From Flavobacterium sp. NRK1 (GTDB lineage: Bacteria; Bacteroidota; Bacteroidia; Flavobacteriales; Flavobacteriaceae): 64,000 nucleotides of DNA. How positions within the stretch are numbered: position 1 is the first letter of the stretch; each line of letters starts with the position of its first letter. The DNA lies in contig NZ_JAMXLA010000001.1 of NCBI RefSeq assembly GCF_024054175.1, forward strand, positions 1,468,250-1,532,249. The letters run 5' to 3'. A program made the position numbers and the translations under genes. Shown piece after piece: positions 15,444 through 24,414 of this stretch. The notes beneath the pieces are model-generated. The model worked only from the letters and a program-made list of their open reading frames with translations, made no database searches and was not told the origin of the DNA.

Positions 15444-16316
15444 TTAAATGGGTAATTTTAAATTTTTATGTGTATTTACTATAGCCTGTCTGTTTTTATA
15501 ATCTATCCATGACTGGCCTTTGTATTTTCGCATAATATTGTCAAAATTTCTCATAATAAATACATTATAAGCGGCTTTGCCAAGATTTGATATTTTTCTT
15601 GGAAAAGCTCTCAGACTCATTGAGAAGCCGGGTGTAATATATTTCATGTAATGCCAGTAACCTTCCGGCATATATAGCATTTCTCCATGTTCAAGATCGG
15701 CAACCAATCCTCTGGCGTGTTTAAGTGCCGGCCATTTTTCAAAATCAGGATTATCAAAATCTATGTCTTCTCTTGAAATAAGGGCATGCGGAACTTTATA
15801 TAAATAAGGAGTTTGGCTGGGTTCAAACAATATGCAGCGCTTTTTACCATGAAAATGAAAATGCAGAATGTTTGAATAATCTATATCATAATGAATAAAT
15901 ACTTTTGAATTTTCTCCTCCAAAAAACAGCATTGGTAATTGTTTTACCAGCTTAAGGCCAATATCAGGCCATTTAAAATCGTTTTTAAGTGAAGGCACTT
16001 CCTTCATTAAATTATATAAAAAAATTCTGTAGTTTGTAGGTTTAGATAACAGAAGGTCAATATAATCGGCCATTTTCATCTTAGCATGAGCTTCATTAAA
16101 CCCATCTTTATGAGATACCGGCCTGTCATCATATAAGGGAACTATTTTATTTCCTGCAATATCTTTTATATAATTAAGCTTCCATTTTTCATAAGCTGGC
16201 CAGTCGTGCGTTAACTGCTCTACTATAACAGGCTTTTGTTTTCTTACATAATTGTTAAAAAAATCTTCTTTGGTAATGGTTTTTACGCGTTCAATTTCTG
16301 TCAGATGTAACGGCAT
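15444..16316 (-). CDS. JmjC/cupin-8 domain protein
   Basis: A 290-residue protein of the cupin-8 (jumonji-like) group of Fe(II)/2-oxoglutarate-dependent oxygenases. The metal triad is visible as His142-x-Asp144 in FIHYDIDYSN and His222 in PEGYWHYM. The stretch LHFHFHGKKRCILFEPS between them is the typical strand and 2-oxoglutarate-lysine region. Relatives hydroxylate proteins (FIH-1, ribosomal oxygenases) or tRNA (TYW5), and the substrate here is unknown. It is monocistronic by context: a promoter-like element lies just upstream and a terminator just downstream. Confidence 0.8.
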   Translation of the reverse strand: MPLHLTEIERVKTITKEDFFNNYVRKQKPVIVEQLTHDWPAYEKWKLNYIKDIAGNKIVPLYDDRPVSHKDGFNEAHAKMKMADYIDLLLSKPTNYRIFLYNLMKEVPSLKNDFKWPDIGLKLVKQLPMLFFGGENSKVFIHYDIDYSNILHFHFHGKKRCILFEPSQTPYLYKVPHALISREDIDFDNPDFEKWPALKHARGLVADLEHGEMLYMPEGYWHYMKYITPGFSMSLRAFPRKISNLGKAAYNVFIMRNFDNIMRKYKGQSWIDYKNRQAIVNTHKNLKLPI

Positions 16317-16338
16317 CAGATAAGGATTTTAGCTTAGG

Positions 16339-16346
16339 CAAAATTA
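16339..16346 (-). promoter_or_regulatory. Candidate promoter of the cupin-8 gene
   Basis: The minus strand reads TAATTTTG, an exact TAnnTTTG match, 22 bases before the ATG at 16316. Confidence 0.5.
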
Positions 16347-16436
16347 CTAAAGCGTTATCTAATTGTAAAACAAGGTTTTCTTAAATTTTTAAATTATGTT
16401 AATATTATTTTTCAACTGGTTGATTGTTAGATATAA

Positions 16437-16464
16437 AAAAGCACCTGCCGAAACAGGTGCTTTT
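16437..16464 (-). terminator. Terminator of the PorP/OmpA-like pair
   Basis: AAAAGCACCTG (16437-16447) and CAGGTGCTTTT (16454-16464) form a perfect 11-bp stem with a 6-base loop. The minus-strand RNA continues with a U-run. It follows the stop of the OmpA-like gene by 23 bases. Confidence 0.85.
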
Positions 16465-16487
16465 CAAAAATATAGTTGTGTTTAAAA

Positions 16488-18359
16488 TTATTTCTTTACA
16501 ATAATAAATTCTATTCTTCTGTTTAATGCGTGTTGTTCTTCCGTACAGTTTTCGCCGCAGTCAATTTTTGGCTGGCTTTCACCATAACCCTGACCTGACA
16601 TCCTGCTGCTGTCTATACCTTTTGACATAACATATTGAACAGTAGCTTTTGCCCTGCGGTCAGATAATGCAAGATTATATTCCGCACTACCTCTGTTATC
16701 GGTATGGGCTTTTGCCATAATAACCATATTAGGCATAGACTTCATTAGTTGCACAAGCTTATCAAGCTCTGCAGCACCTTCAGGGGTTATGTTGCTTTTA
16801 TTGTATTCAAAATAAATTTCTTTTAGTTTTACTTCATTGCCAACAATAAGTACCTCTACAGGAGTAAGGTCTGCAGTTATGTTAATAACACGTTCTTTTG
16901 TTTTTGCAATTGGAAAAGTATTTTGAAGATAGCCGTCTTTTGAAGCCTGAATAACATACGCCCTGTCGCAATCTACATTGTAAGTTACTTTACCTTCGGC
17001 ATCTGCAGTAGTGGTTTCTATAACATTATTCCTGTCATCCAGTATAGATACAGTTGCGTTGGCAAGCACCTTGCCTGTTTTGGCATCTTTTACCTGTACA
17101 ATAGCTTCTACACCGCAAATTGGTATAGCCATATACAGATTGTCTTTTCCAGCTTTATTACTGGAAAAGAACCCAATGTTTTTGGTGTTATTAAAACTAA
17201 ATGCAAAATCGTCCTTAGATGAGTTTACCGGAAGTCCAATATTCATTGCATCAGTGCCTTTATTAAGGTCTATCATAAAAATATCCATACCTCCAAAACC
17301 TTTTCTGCCTTCAGAGGCAAAGAATAGTTTATTGTCATCGGTTATATACGGAAAATTTTCCCTTCCTTCGGTATTCACTTTTGGTCCAAGGTTTTCAGGT
17401 TTACCGTATTTGTTGTCACCCAAAACTTCTACTTTCCAAATATCTGTGCTGCCTCCTTTAGATCCTGGCCTGTTCGAAGCAAAATAAAGTGTTTTACCAT
17501 CTTTGCTTACAGAAGGGTTTCCTGTAGAATATTTTTTTTCATTAAAAGGAACAGGTTTTACATTACCCCATTTTCCGTTTTCTTTTGTAGCCACAAACAG
17601 GTAAATAAGTCCGGTTCTTTGTCCCGGCGTATCTTTTTCAAAACTTCCTTCCTTCCAGCTTTCACTGGCAAAATACATGGTTTTTCCATCTCCGGTTACT
17701 GTTACCGGGCCATCATGCCATTTGGTATTAAGGTCTGAAAGGGGAGTAGGCTCGCTTAAAGTTCCGTTGTCATTGTATGTGGAAGTATAAATATCCATAT
17801 ATGGTTCTTCATTTCTGCCATACGTTCTTCTTGCCGTATTTCGCGTGCTTGCAAAGTAAAAAGTATTATCATCAGTAACAAAACCACCAAAGTCAGCATA
17901 CTTATCATCGTTTATGTCCAGTATTTTTTCGTCATAAAGTTTTGTCTGTGTTTTAAGCTTGGGTAAATAATCAGGGTCCTGGTTAAAAAGTACAGCTCTT
18001 TGATCCTGAGGTGCCATTGAAGCAAATTTTTGCATCTGCTTATTAGCCTCTTCATATTTACCTTCTACCTTAAGCATTTGTGCATAACGATAGTAGGTCT
18101 CGGCATCCTGCTGTTTCAGGTCTATGAGCTTAGCATACCATTTGGTAGCTTCTTTGGCATTAAAAAGGTTATAATAACTATCTGCAATTTGTTTGTACAC
18201 ATAAGGATCTTTACCTTTTGAAGCAATTTTCTCGTATGCCTTAGCTGCATCAAGGTATTCAAATTTAGCATATAATTTATCTGCCGATTCTGTGTCTTTA
18301 TTTTGTGCAGCCAATGTTAATGTCATTAGCAGGCTTAAGGATATATATATATATTTCAT
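16488..18359 (-). CDS. PorE-like OmpA family protein with TPR and propeller domains
   Basis: A 623-residue envelope protein. In order: a signal peptide (to about residue 18, TLAAQ), TPR units (about 20-115), a WD40/PD40-like beta-propeller (about 150-410, with repeated G-K-T-x-Y-F-A-S and F-A-S-N-R-P-G motifs), a carboxypeptidase-regulatory-like domain (about 415-505), and an OmpA C-terminal peptidoglycan-binding domain (IYFEYNKSNITPEGAAELDK, AHTDNRGSAEYN, LSDRRAKATV, NRRIEFII). This is the architecture described for PorE of the T9SS, though flavobacteria have several such paralogues. It follows a PorP/SprF gene by 20 bases, so the two probably form an outer-membrane complex anchored to peptidoglycan. 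Confidence 0.85.
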   Translation of the reverse strand: MKYIYISLSLLMTLTLAAQNKDTESADKLYAKFEYLDAAKAYEKIASKGKDPYVYKQIADSYYNLFNAKEATKWYAKLIDLKQQDAETYYRYAQMLKVEGKYEEANKQMQKFASMAPQDQRAVLFNQDPDYLPKLKTQTKLYDEKILDINDDKYADFGGFVTDDNTFYFASTRNTARRTYGRNEEPYMDIYTSTYNDNGTLSEPTPLSDLNTKWHDGPVTVTGDGKTMYFASESWKEGSFEKDTPGQRTGLIYLFVATKENGKWGNVKPVPFNEKKYSTGNPSVSKDGKTLYFASNRPGSKGGSTDIWKVEVLGDNKYGKPENLGPKVNTEGRENFPYITDDNKLFFASEGRKGFGGMDIFMIDLNKGTDAMNIGLPVNSSKDDFAFSFNNTKNIGFFSSNKAGKDNLYMAIPICGVEAIVQVKDAKTGKVLANATVSILDDRNNVIETTTADAEGKVTYNVDCDRAYVIQASKDGYLQNTFPIAKTKERVINITADLTPVEVLIVGNEVKLKEIYFEYNKSNITPEGAAELDKLVQLMKSMPNMVIMAKAHTDNRGSAEYNLALSDRRAKATVQYVMSKGIDSSRMSGQGYGESQPKIDCGENCTEEQHALNRRIEFIIVKK

Positions 18360-18379
18360 GTTCTGTTCGTTTTTTTAGA

Positions 18380-19309
18380 TTAGAAATAACGTGGTGAACG
18401 TGATACTTTTTTAGGGAAGTTCAAATCAAACAACAATATGATCTCGTGAGATGCAGGTGTTGTTACATTAAGGTCTGATACAATGTGGTCATAAGCATAA
18501 CCTAATCTCAGGTTAGGAGTTATAGCATAGTTTACCATACCGCCAAAGCTGTCATCAAGCCTGTAGGTAGCTCCTATCTCAAAGCGTTCAAAGAATAAAA
18601 AGTTAAGTGATCCGTCTATAGATGGGGATACACCAAATGCCGACTTAACCATGAATGATGGTTTCATCTTCAGGTTGTCGTTAAGCTGGAATACATATCC
18701 ACCGGTAATAAAATAGTGTGATTCCTCTGATCCGAATTTTTGAGTTCCATTTTGATAATCAAGGTGCTTGCTTTTCAGCATATTCGGTACAGATGCTGCA
18801 AAATAGTACTTATTGGTATAGTAGAAAAATCCTGCTCCAATGTTGAAAAACGTATTATTTACGTTAGAAGAGAAGGCAGGGTCGCCTGGTGCTGGTACGT
18901 GGCCATCTCCAATATCGCTGTATAAGCCAACATTATGAAAAGTAGCACCGGCTTTTAAACCAAGAGCTAAACGGTGTTCGCCACCAAGGTTTAGTGTGTA
19001 TGAGAAATCCGCATAGGCGTTAGTCTCTTCTACAGGCCCTATCTTATCATTGATAACCGATAATCCCAAACCTACATTCTTACCTACAGGACTGCTCCCT
19101 GAAAAGGTCATGGTAGTTGGGGAATCTTCGATATCTACCCATTGCTTACGGTATAGCAATCCAAAAGAAAGGTTTTCTTTTGAACCTGCATAAGCAGGGT
19201 GAATAACATTCATGTTATACATGTACTGTGTGTAGTGTGGGTCCTGCTGTGCCGAAGCATCTGCAAGGCCGCCAAGAGCCAATAATGCTGCAAGGTAAAG
19301 TTTCTTCAT
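18380..19309 (-). CDS. PorP/SprF family T9SS outer-membrane protein
   Basis: A 309-residue Bacteroidota-specific outer-membrane barrel. It has a signal peptide (MKKLYLAALLALGGLADASAQ), the family hallmark QDPHYTQYMYNMNVIHPAYAG right after cleavage, LLYRKQWVDIEDSPTT, and alternating beta strands to the end. PorP/SprF proteins act in T9SS secretion or attach particular cargo, usually that of a neighbouring gene. Here the partner is the PorE-like protein 20 bases downstream. The leader just before the ATG is A/C-rich and unstructured. It is a paralogue of the SPOR-fused barrel at 50161-52110. Which cargo it serves cannot be told from the sequence. Confidence 0.9.
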   Translation of the reverse strand: MKKLYLAALLALGGLADASAQQDPHYTQYMYNMNVIHPAYAGSKENLSFGLLYRKQWVDIEDSPTTMTFSGSSPVGKNVGLGLSVINDKIGPVEETNAYADFSYTLNLGGEHRLALGLKAGATFHNVGLYSDIGDGHVPAPGDPAFSSNVNNTFFNIGAGFFYYTNKYYFAASVPNMLKSKHLDYQNGTQKFGSEESHYFITGGYVFQLNDNLKMKPSFMVKSAFGVSPSIDGSLNFLFFERFEIGATYRLDDSFGGMVNYAITPNLRLGYAYDHIVSDLNVTTPASHEIILLFDLNFPKKVSRSPRYF

Positions 19310-19505
19310 TTGGTTTGTTTAGTTTAAGTTAGGGATAGAGCCAAAATAGTATTGCTGCCAGGTTATCAAGTAACAGCAATAATTAATAAGACTTATTTTG
19401 GTGTAAAAGGTTTAACGAATAGTTAAATTTTAACTATTTTAAATTTAAGCTTAATGCCTGTTATACAAGGCAATTGCTTATTTAGAAGTTAAATCTTACA
19501 GATTA

Positions 19506-21176
19506 TCAGAGTGCGGAAAGATAGTCAAACAGCAAAGTGTTTTCAGGCAGATCCATCTTTGCTGCAATACGCTCTTTTCGTTTGCGGCATGCCTCGGCAG
19601 TAATATTTAACATAGATGCAATTTCTTTAGTACTAAGATTCATATATATGTATGAAAGAAATCGGATATCGTTTGCAGTCAGGGCAGGGTGTAGTGTTTT
19701 AAGCTGTGATATGAAGCCGTGATTTACTTCTTCAAAATGGGTAATAAAAGTGTCCCATTCATCATCTGTTTTAAGATGTGCTTTCAGTGTTTTTATCTGA
19801 TCCGAAAGAGAATGGTTTTTAGACAGATCTGTAATTTGCGAAAGAGATGTTATTATTTCTTCAATGAGTTCATTTCTTCCTGAAAGGTATAATGCTTTTG
19901 CCGATAATTTCCTGTTACGGGCTTCTATCTCATTTTTAAGGCGTTCCTGTTCAAGCAGCGCATTAGCTTCTTTTTCATTTATTTGTTTTTCAAGCAGCAG
20001 ATTTTCTGTTTTTTCCTGTTCAAGCTCAAGGGCAATTACTTTTTCATTGCGTTCGGCAATAAGTTTCTTTTGTTTATGCTTTAATATTATACTTCGCAGT
20101 AAAAGGCCAATAATTGTTATTATAGCAATTATAAAAGCAATGATAGCATAAAATACCCTGCGTTCTGTAGCAAGTTTTTCCTCTTTTAAAGCTATTTGGT
20201 TTTTATAATTTTGTATTTCAAATTTTACCCTGTTGTTTTCAAAAAGTCTTCCGTTTTTTCCTTCATTAACCTGTTGTTCAGCCTTTAATACAGAATCTTT
20301 ATACTGCAGGGCAAGATTAAACTCATTTTTATAAGCATATATTTGAGATAGAAAATTAAATACTATTTTCCTGGTGTCGGGGCTTTTATTAACTTCCAGT
20401 AGTTTTTTTGCATTAGCTTCAGCAAGTTTATAGTTACCTTCTTTAAGATATCCCTCTATTATTATGAGCGAAAGCTGTGTACCTATATTATTAAAACCAA
20501 GATCTTTAGCAGATTTGTACAGGCTTTGAGCTTTTTCTCTTGCCTGTTGTGCATTACCTGTAAGTAAATCATTTTGAGCAAGAGTGATTAATCCTAAAGT
20601 GTATAAATTGGCATCTTTTTTTAGGTAAGGGAGCGATTCAAGTATGTATTTTTTTGCTTCTGCTGTCTTTCCTCTTTCATTTGCCATGCTGCCAAGATTC
20701 ATCGCATACAGGCCTATTTTTAAATTGTCTTTATGCTCTTTTGCAATATCATAGGCTTTCTTAAAATATTCATGTGCTTTTTCAGGATTATTTTCTTTGG
20801 TATATAAAATAGCAATATTATTAAGTACCACCATTTCATACTTAGGGTCCAGATGTTTTAATGCTATGTTATAGCTTTCAAGATAATAGTTTAGTGCCTC
20901 TCCATAATCAAGCATTTCATAGTAGTTGGCCCCAATATTATTGTTAGCAAGGAATTGCTGTTTATACCAGCGGTTTTTTTCGGCAAGGGTACGTGCCCTC
21001 GTTAGAAACTCTAATGACTTTATATGGTCTTTTTTCCACATAGCATCAATGCCTTTTACTATAAGCGAATCGCATTGAGCCGGGTTGTTAGCGTATGCTG
21101 TTGTTATTTGCATAAAAAAGCAAAGCACCAGTAGATAAAATGCCTGCAGGTATTTTTTATGTAAATGTTTCTTCAT
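19506..21176 (-). CDS. TPR membrane regulator with LuxR-like HTH
   Basis: A 556-residue relative of the three tandem regulators at 9.3-14.8 kb, but clearly more distant. It has a signal peptide (to about residue 30, TTAYAN), five or six TPR units (for example NNIGANYYEMLDYGEALNYY), a transmembrane helix at about 343-366 (FYAIIAFIIAIITIIGLLLR), a long E/K/L coiled coil, and a C-terminal HTH (LTANDIRFLSYIYMNLSTKE, then IASMLNITAEACRKRKERIA). It lies 196 bases upstream of the PorP/SprF gene in the same direction, so that outer-membrane pair is a candidate target. Confidence 0.8.
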   Translation of the reverse strand: MKKHLHKKYLQAFYLLVLCFFMQITTAYANNPAQCDSLIVKGIDAMWKKDHIKSLEFLTRARTLAEKNRWYKQQFLANNNIGANYYEMLDYGEALNYYLESYNIALKHLDPKYEMVVLNNIAILYTKENNPEKAHEYFKKAYDIAKEHKDNLKIGLYAMNLGSMANERGKTAEAKKYILESLPYLKKDANLYTLGLITLAQNDLLTGNAQQAREKAQSLYKSAKDLGFNNIGTQLSLIIIEGYLKEGNYKLAEANAKKLLEVNKSPDTRKIVFNFLSQIYAYKNEFNLALQYKDSVLKAEQQVNEGKNGRLFENNRVKFEIQNYKNQIALKEEKLATERRVFYAIIAFIIAIITIIGLLLRSIILKHKQKKLIAERNEKVIALELEQEKTENLLLEKQINEKEANALLEQERLKNEIEARNRKLSAKALYLSGRNELIEEIITSLSQITDLSKNHSLSDQIKTLKAHLKTDDEWDTFITHFEEVNHGFISQLKTLHPALTANDIRFLSYIYMNLSTKEIASMLNITAEACRKRKERIAAKMDLPENTLLFDYLSAL

Positions 21177-21221
21177 TATAAATTACACTAATCTAAAATC
21201 AAATATAAGTAATACGAAGTA

Positions 21222-21255
21222 AAAAGGCTTTTCCTTGATGTAGGAAAAGCCTTTT
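21222..21255 (-). terminator. bioB terminator
   Basis: AAAAGGCTTTTCC (21222-21234) and GGAAAAGCCTTTT (21243-21255) make a perfect 13-bp stem. The minus-strand RNA ends in five U. It lies 18 bases past the bioB stop. Confidence 0.9.
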
Positions 21256-21273
21256 GTACTATTTTTTTATTAT

Positions 21274-22359
21274 TTATGCTTTTTTGCCTGAAGCTTCAAG
21301 GTTTCTTTCAATCTTATGTCCGGGTCTTGACCATTTTGGTTTTTCGCCAAGTGGAGCATACTCAGAGTCTTCTGCTTCTACGGTTTTAGGCTGTGATACT
21401 TTTGTAAATGGTTTTTGTGGAATAAGTCCTAATGTTTCAAACATTTTCATGTCTTCATTAACATCGGGGTTAGGTGTTGTAAGCAATTTATCACCTGCAA
21501 ATATTGAATTGGCACCTGCAAAGAAACACATTGCCTGACCTTCGCGGCTCATTTGCGTGCGCCCTGCAGAAAGCCTTACCTGAGTATCCGGCATTACAAT
21601 ACGTGTAGTAGCAACCATACGTATCATTTCCCATATTTCAACAGGTTTTTCATTTTCCATAGGTGTACCTTCTACAGCAACAAGTGCATTAATAGGCACA
21701 GATTCAGGTTGCGGATTAAGTGAGGCCAGTGCAACAAGCATACCTGCTCTGTCTTCAATACTTTCACCCATACCTATAATACCGCCACTACATACAGTAA
21801 CATTGGTTTTTCTTACGTTTTCAATAGTTTGTAAACGGTCTTCAAAACCACGTGTAGAAATTACTTCTTTATAATACTCTTCTGAAGTGTCAAGATTATG
21901 ATTGTATGCATACAGGCCTGCTTCAGCAAGTCGTTTGGCCTGGTTTTCTGTAATCATACCTAAAGTACAACATACCTCCATATCCAGTTTGTTAATGGTT
22001 CGCACCATTTCTAACACCTGGTCAAACTCGGGGCCGTCTTTTACGTTTCTCCATGCAGCACCCATGCAAACACGCGATGATCCGCTTGATTTTGCACGTA
22101 AAGCCTGCGCTTTAACCTGAGATACGCTCATAAGGTCGTTGCCTTCAACACCTGTATGATAACGGGCAGCCTGAGGACAGTAACCACAGTCTTCAGGGCA
22201 TCCGCCGGTTTTTATAGATAGTAATGTTGAAACCTGCACCACATTTGGGTCATGGTTTACTCTGTGTACCGATGCCGCTTCAAACAGAAGGTCCATCATC
22301 GGTTTATTATATAAGGCTATAATTTCTTCTTTAGTCCAGTCGTGCCTTTTTGTAGTCAT
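21274..22359 (-). CDS. bioB: Biotin synthase (radical SAM)
   Basis: Inserts sulfur into dethiobiotin, the last step of biotin synthesis. The 361-residue protein has the radical SAM cluster cysteines 54, 58 and 61 in GGCPEDCGYC, the YHTGVEGNDLM region, VCMGAAWRN, and the C-terminal LSAGRTQMSREGQAMCFFAGANSI that holds ligands of the [2Fe-2S] sulfur-donor cluster. The last about 35 residues, rich in E/K/P, extend past the usual core. It is a single gene with its own promoter-like element and terminator, about 15 kb from the other biotin genes. Confidence 0.96.
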   Translation of the reverse strand: MTTKRHDWTKEEIIALYNKPMMDLLFEAASVHRVNHDPNVVQVSTLLSIKTGGCPEDCGYCPQAARYHTGVEGNDLMSVSQVKAQALRAKSSGSSRVCMGAAWRNVKDGPEFDQVLEMVRTINKLDMEVCCTLGMITENQAKRLAEAGLYAYNHNLDTSEEYYKEVISTRGFEDRLQTIENVRKTNVTVCSGGIIGMGESIEDRAGMLVALASLNPQPESVPINALVAVEGTPMENEKPVEIWEMIRMVATTRIVMPDTQVRLSAGRTQMSREGQAMCFFAGANSIFAGDKLLTTPNPDVNEDMKMFETLGLIPQKPFTKVSQPKTVEAEDSEYAPLGEKPKWSRPGHKIERNLEASGKKA

Positions 22360-22380
22360 AACAGTATTTTAATATTGCTT

Positions 22381-22388
22381 CAAAAGTA
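22381..22388 (-). promoter_or_regulatory. Candidate bioB promoter
   Basis: The minus strand reads TACTTTTG, an exact TAnnTTTG match, 21 bases before the bioB ATG, predicting a leader of about 16 bases. Confidence 0.5.
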
Positions 22389-22427
22389 GCAAATTCCTGT
22401 TATGTACAGAAATATCTGCAATAAAGA

Positions 22428-22901
22428 TTAATGTTGATTATGTGCTACGTCATCTACTCTGTTGATTTTTTCAACTTTATCTTTCCAGTATTGCATAAGT
22501 GCAAAAGATACAATTGCCGATGCTGCAACACCTTCAACAGTTAAACCTATGCAAAACTGATATAATGAAGGTTCTCCGCCGCCAAAAATATAGCTTTGTT
22601 CAAATCTGTTCAGGTATTCATTTCCCCCTTTATATTCTATATAGCCAATAAAACTCAAAATTCCCAAAGCAAGGCTTATAATTGCAGTAAATATACCTGA
22701 CATTAGGTTTGTAAAATATCCGTTTATGTGATCTTCATAGTTAGATTTGATAGTTTTATTTACCCCGTAAATAACAAAGATAAAGTTTACTAGCCTAAGG
22801 TAAACCTGGTCAGACCAGCCTACCATTTCCATTAAAAGGAAAAACAATGCAATGCCCAAATAAATAATAAAACCGTTGATTGCTATTCTTGAAAAGTTCA
22901 T
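22428..22901 (-). CDS. Small integral membrane protein
   Basis: A 157-residue protein when started at ATG 22901 (MNFSRIAINGFIIYLG). The frame is open further upstream, but those residues (KHKTTKT and so on) look non-native, and the hydrophobic segment begins right after this methionine. It has four hydrophobic stretches (about 8-25, 32-48, 67-88 and 115-138) and a charged, soluble C-terminus. The arrangement resembles DUF4199-type membrane proteins, but I do not recognise it with confidence. It sits between bioB and the HTTM gene on the same strand, with gaps of 68 and 184 bases. Confidence 0.6.
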   Translation of the reverse strand: MNFSRIAINGFIIYLGIALFFLLMEMVGWSDQVYLRLVNFIFVIYGVNKTIKSNYEDHINGYFTNLMSGIFTAIISLALGILSFIGYIEYKGGNEYLNRFEQSYIFGGGEPSLYQFCIGLTVEGVAASAIVSFALMQYWKDKVEKINRVDDVAHNQH

Positions 22902-23085
22902 AGTTTTTGTTGTTTTGTGTTTATATTCAGTTAATAGACTGCTTAACAATATATTATTTAAACACACCCTGAAAAAATTGCCGGCAATAGATGTATTTAT
23001 ACCCGAATTTAGTCATAAAACGGGATATAGCTATGGAGATTAATAAAAATTTAATAAAAGAATTATGATTAAATACGGGAAGTAT

Positions 23086-24414
23086 TTATTTTTTTGAAGT
23101 TTGCTTATTATCAGTTAATAATACCCATTCATTATGAAAAAAATAATCCCACTTGGCTGATGCCAGATCGGTCTCAGGATTAATGAGCGTTTTATATGCA
23201 CCTTTGTTTATAGATACTTTTGTGTCTGCATATATTTCAACATCCTTACCCAGTTCTTTAAAGTGCCTTTTTAAATATTGTGCGGTCTGCCAAATCATAT
23301 CAGGTCTTGTTTCCATGTTGTGTATTTGCTTAGGAGTAAATACCGATCTGAAATTGAACATTTCCTCTTCACCTGTTTTTTTGTCAATAATTTTAAAGTG
23401 TGTATAGCCGCTGCGCATACGCAGCATCATTCTCCAGCTCAGGCGATGCCCTTCTTCTGTCCACAATACATCACCTTTAATTAAATGATGCCTTAAAGGC
23501 AGTAATAGCTGAATTATAAGATAGGGTAAAAAAAAATAATGCAATATATTTTTCCCCTCATTTGTTGGCTGTCCGGCAGTTATGGCAACAGGCTTTTTTT
23601 TGAGAAATAATCTTCTTATTGTTTCAGGCGGATAAAAGAATACCACAAAGCTTAAAGCAAAAAACGGGAATATACCAATCTGTAGTGTTATTGAATTGAA
23701 TATATGAAATATAAGTGAAGCTATAAATGCTATAGTCCTTGTTCTTTTAAACAATAGTAAAGGTACTATTGTAAGGTCAAAAACCATCCCGGAATAGGTT
23801 ATGAACAAATAAAACCATTTATGTGTCATTATAGGCCTGAGTGCAGGATGTGGAACAGAATATTCCATGAGATATCGCACAAATGTACCATCCAGCCATC
23901 CCGGATATAGCTTTGCTATAGTGGCATAAAAATACACAATGCTTATCTGGGCAATCATTATCCAGGAACACCACGCCGGCATAGTTAGTTTTTGCAATGC
24001 AGGATTTAGCTTAACATCTAAAGAAGCATATTTATTAGCCGGAAGAAAAAACATTATGAGGCAAACCAATATTAAAAGGTAATAGTGGTTATTATAGGAT
24101 GTTTTTTGCATAAGGTAAACCCCCGTCCAAAGAATTGTATATAAGCCCAGTGTCCAGCGGTATTTGTAACCAATTGCTACCAACAGGCCTAATATGCCCA
24201 TAGCTGAAAAATAGAAATACATGCCATAGCCGGGAAGCGGTTGCAGCCATTCAAAACCAATGTGGGAAAAAGTATATGCCGGATCTATAAAATTGCTCTT
24301 AACCCAGCCGGTAAGTATAGCGCCAAATGTTTCGCAGGCCAGCAGCAAGCCAAAAAATATCCTGAAAATAATTAACGGGGCGTTATCTATTTGGAGGAAC
24401 AGGCGCTGTTTCAT
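23086..24414 (-). CDS. HTTM domain membrane protein (gamma-carboxylase-like)
   Basis: A 442-residue polytopic membrane protein with the HTTM region of the vitamin K-dependent gamma-carboxylase superfamily. Markers are the N-terminal IDNAPLIIFRIFFGLLLACE, repeated membrane helices to about residue 270, KLYPGWLDGTF and the following HPALRP, and a soluble C-terminal part from about 330 (SWRMMLRMRSGYTHFK). Bacterial members are often called VKGC-like or lipase maturation factor-like. True carboxylase activity is unproven in most, so the substrate is unknown. Its start overlaps the ribF stop (ATGA at 24411-24414), so the two are translationally coupled. Confidence 0.75.
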   Translation of the reverse strand: MKQRLFLQIDNAPLIIFRIFFGLLLACETFGAILTGWVKSNFIDPAYTFSHIGFEWLQPLPGYGMYFYFSAMGILGLLVAIGYKYRWTLGLYTILWTGVYLMQKTSYNNHYYLLILVCLIMFFLPANKYASLDVKLNPALQKLTMPAWCSWIMIAQISIVYFYATIAKLYPGWLDGTFVRYLMEYSVPHPALRPIMTHKWFYLFITYSGMVFDLTIVPLLLFKRTRTIAFIASLIFHIFNSITLQIGIFPFFALSFVVFFYPPETIRRLFLKKKPVAITAGQPTNEGKNILHYFFLPYLIIQLLLPLRHHLIKGDVLWTEEGHRLSWRMMLRMRSGYTHFKIIDKKTGEEEMFNFRSVFTPKQIHNMETRPDMIWQTAQYLKRHFKELGKDVEIYADTKVSINKGAYKTLINPETDLASAKWDYFFHNEWVLLTDNKQTSKK

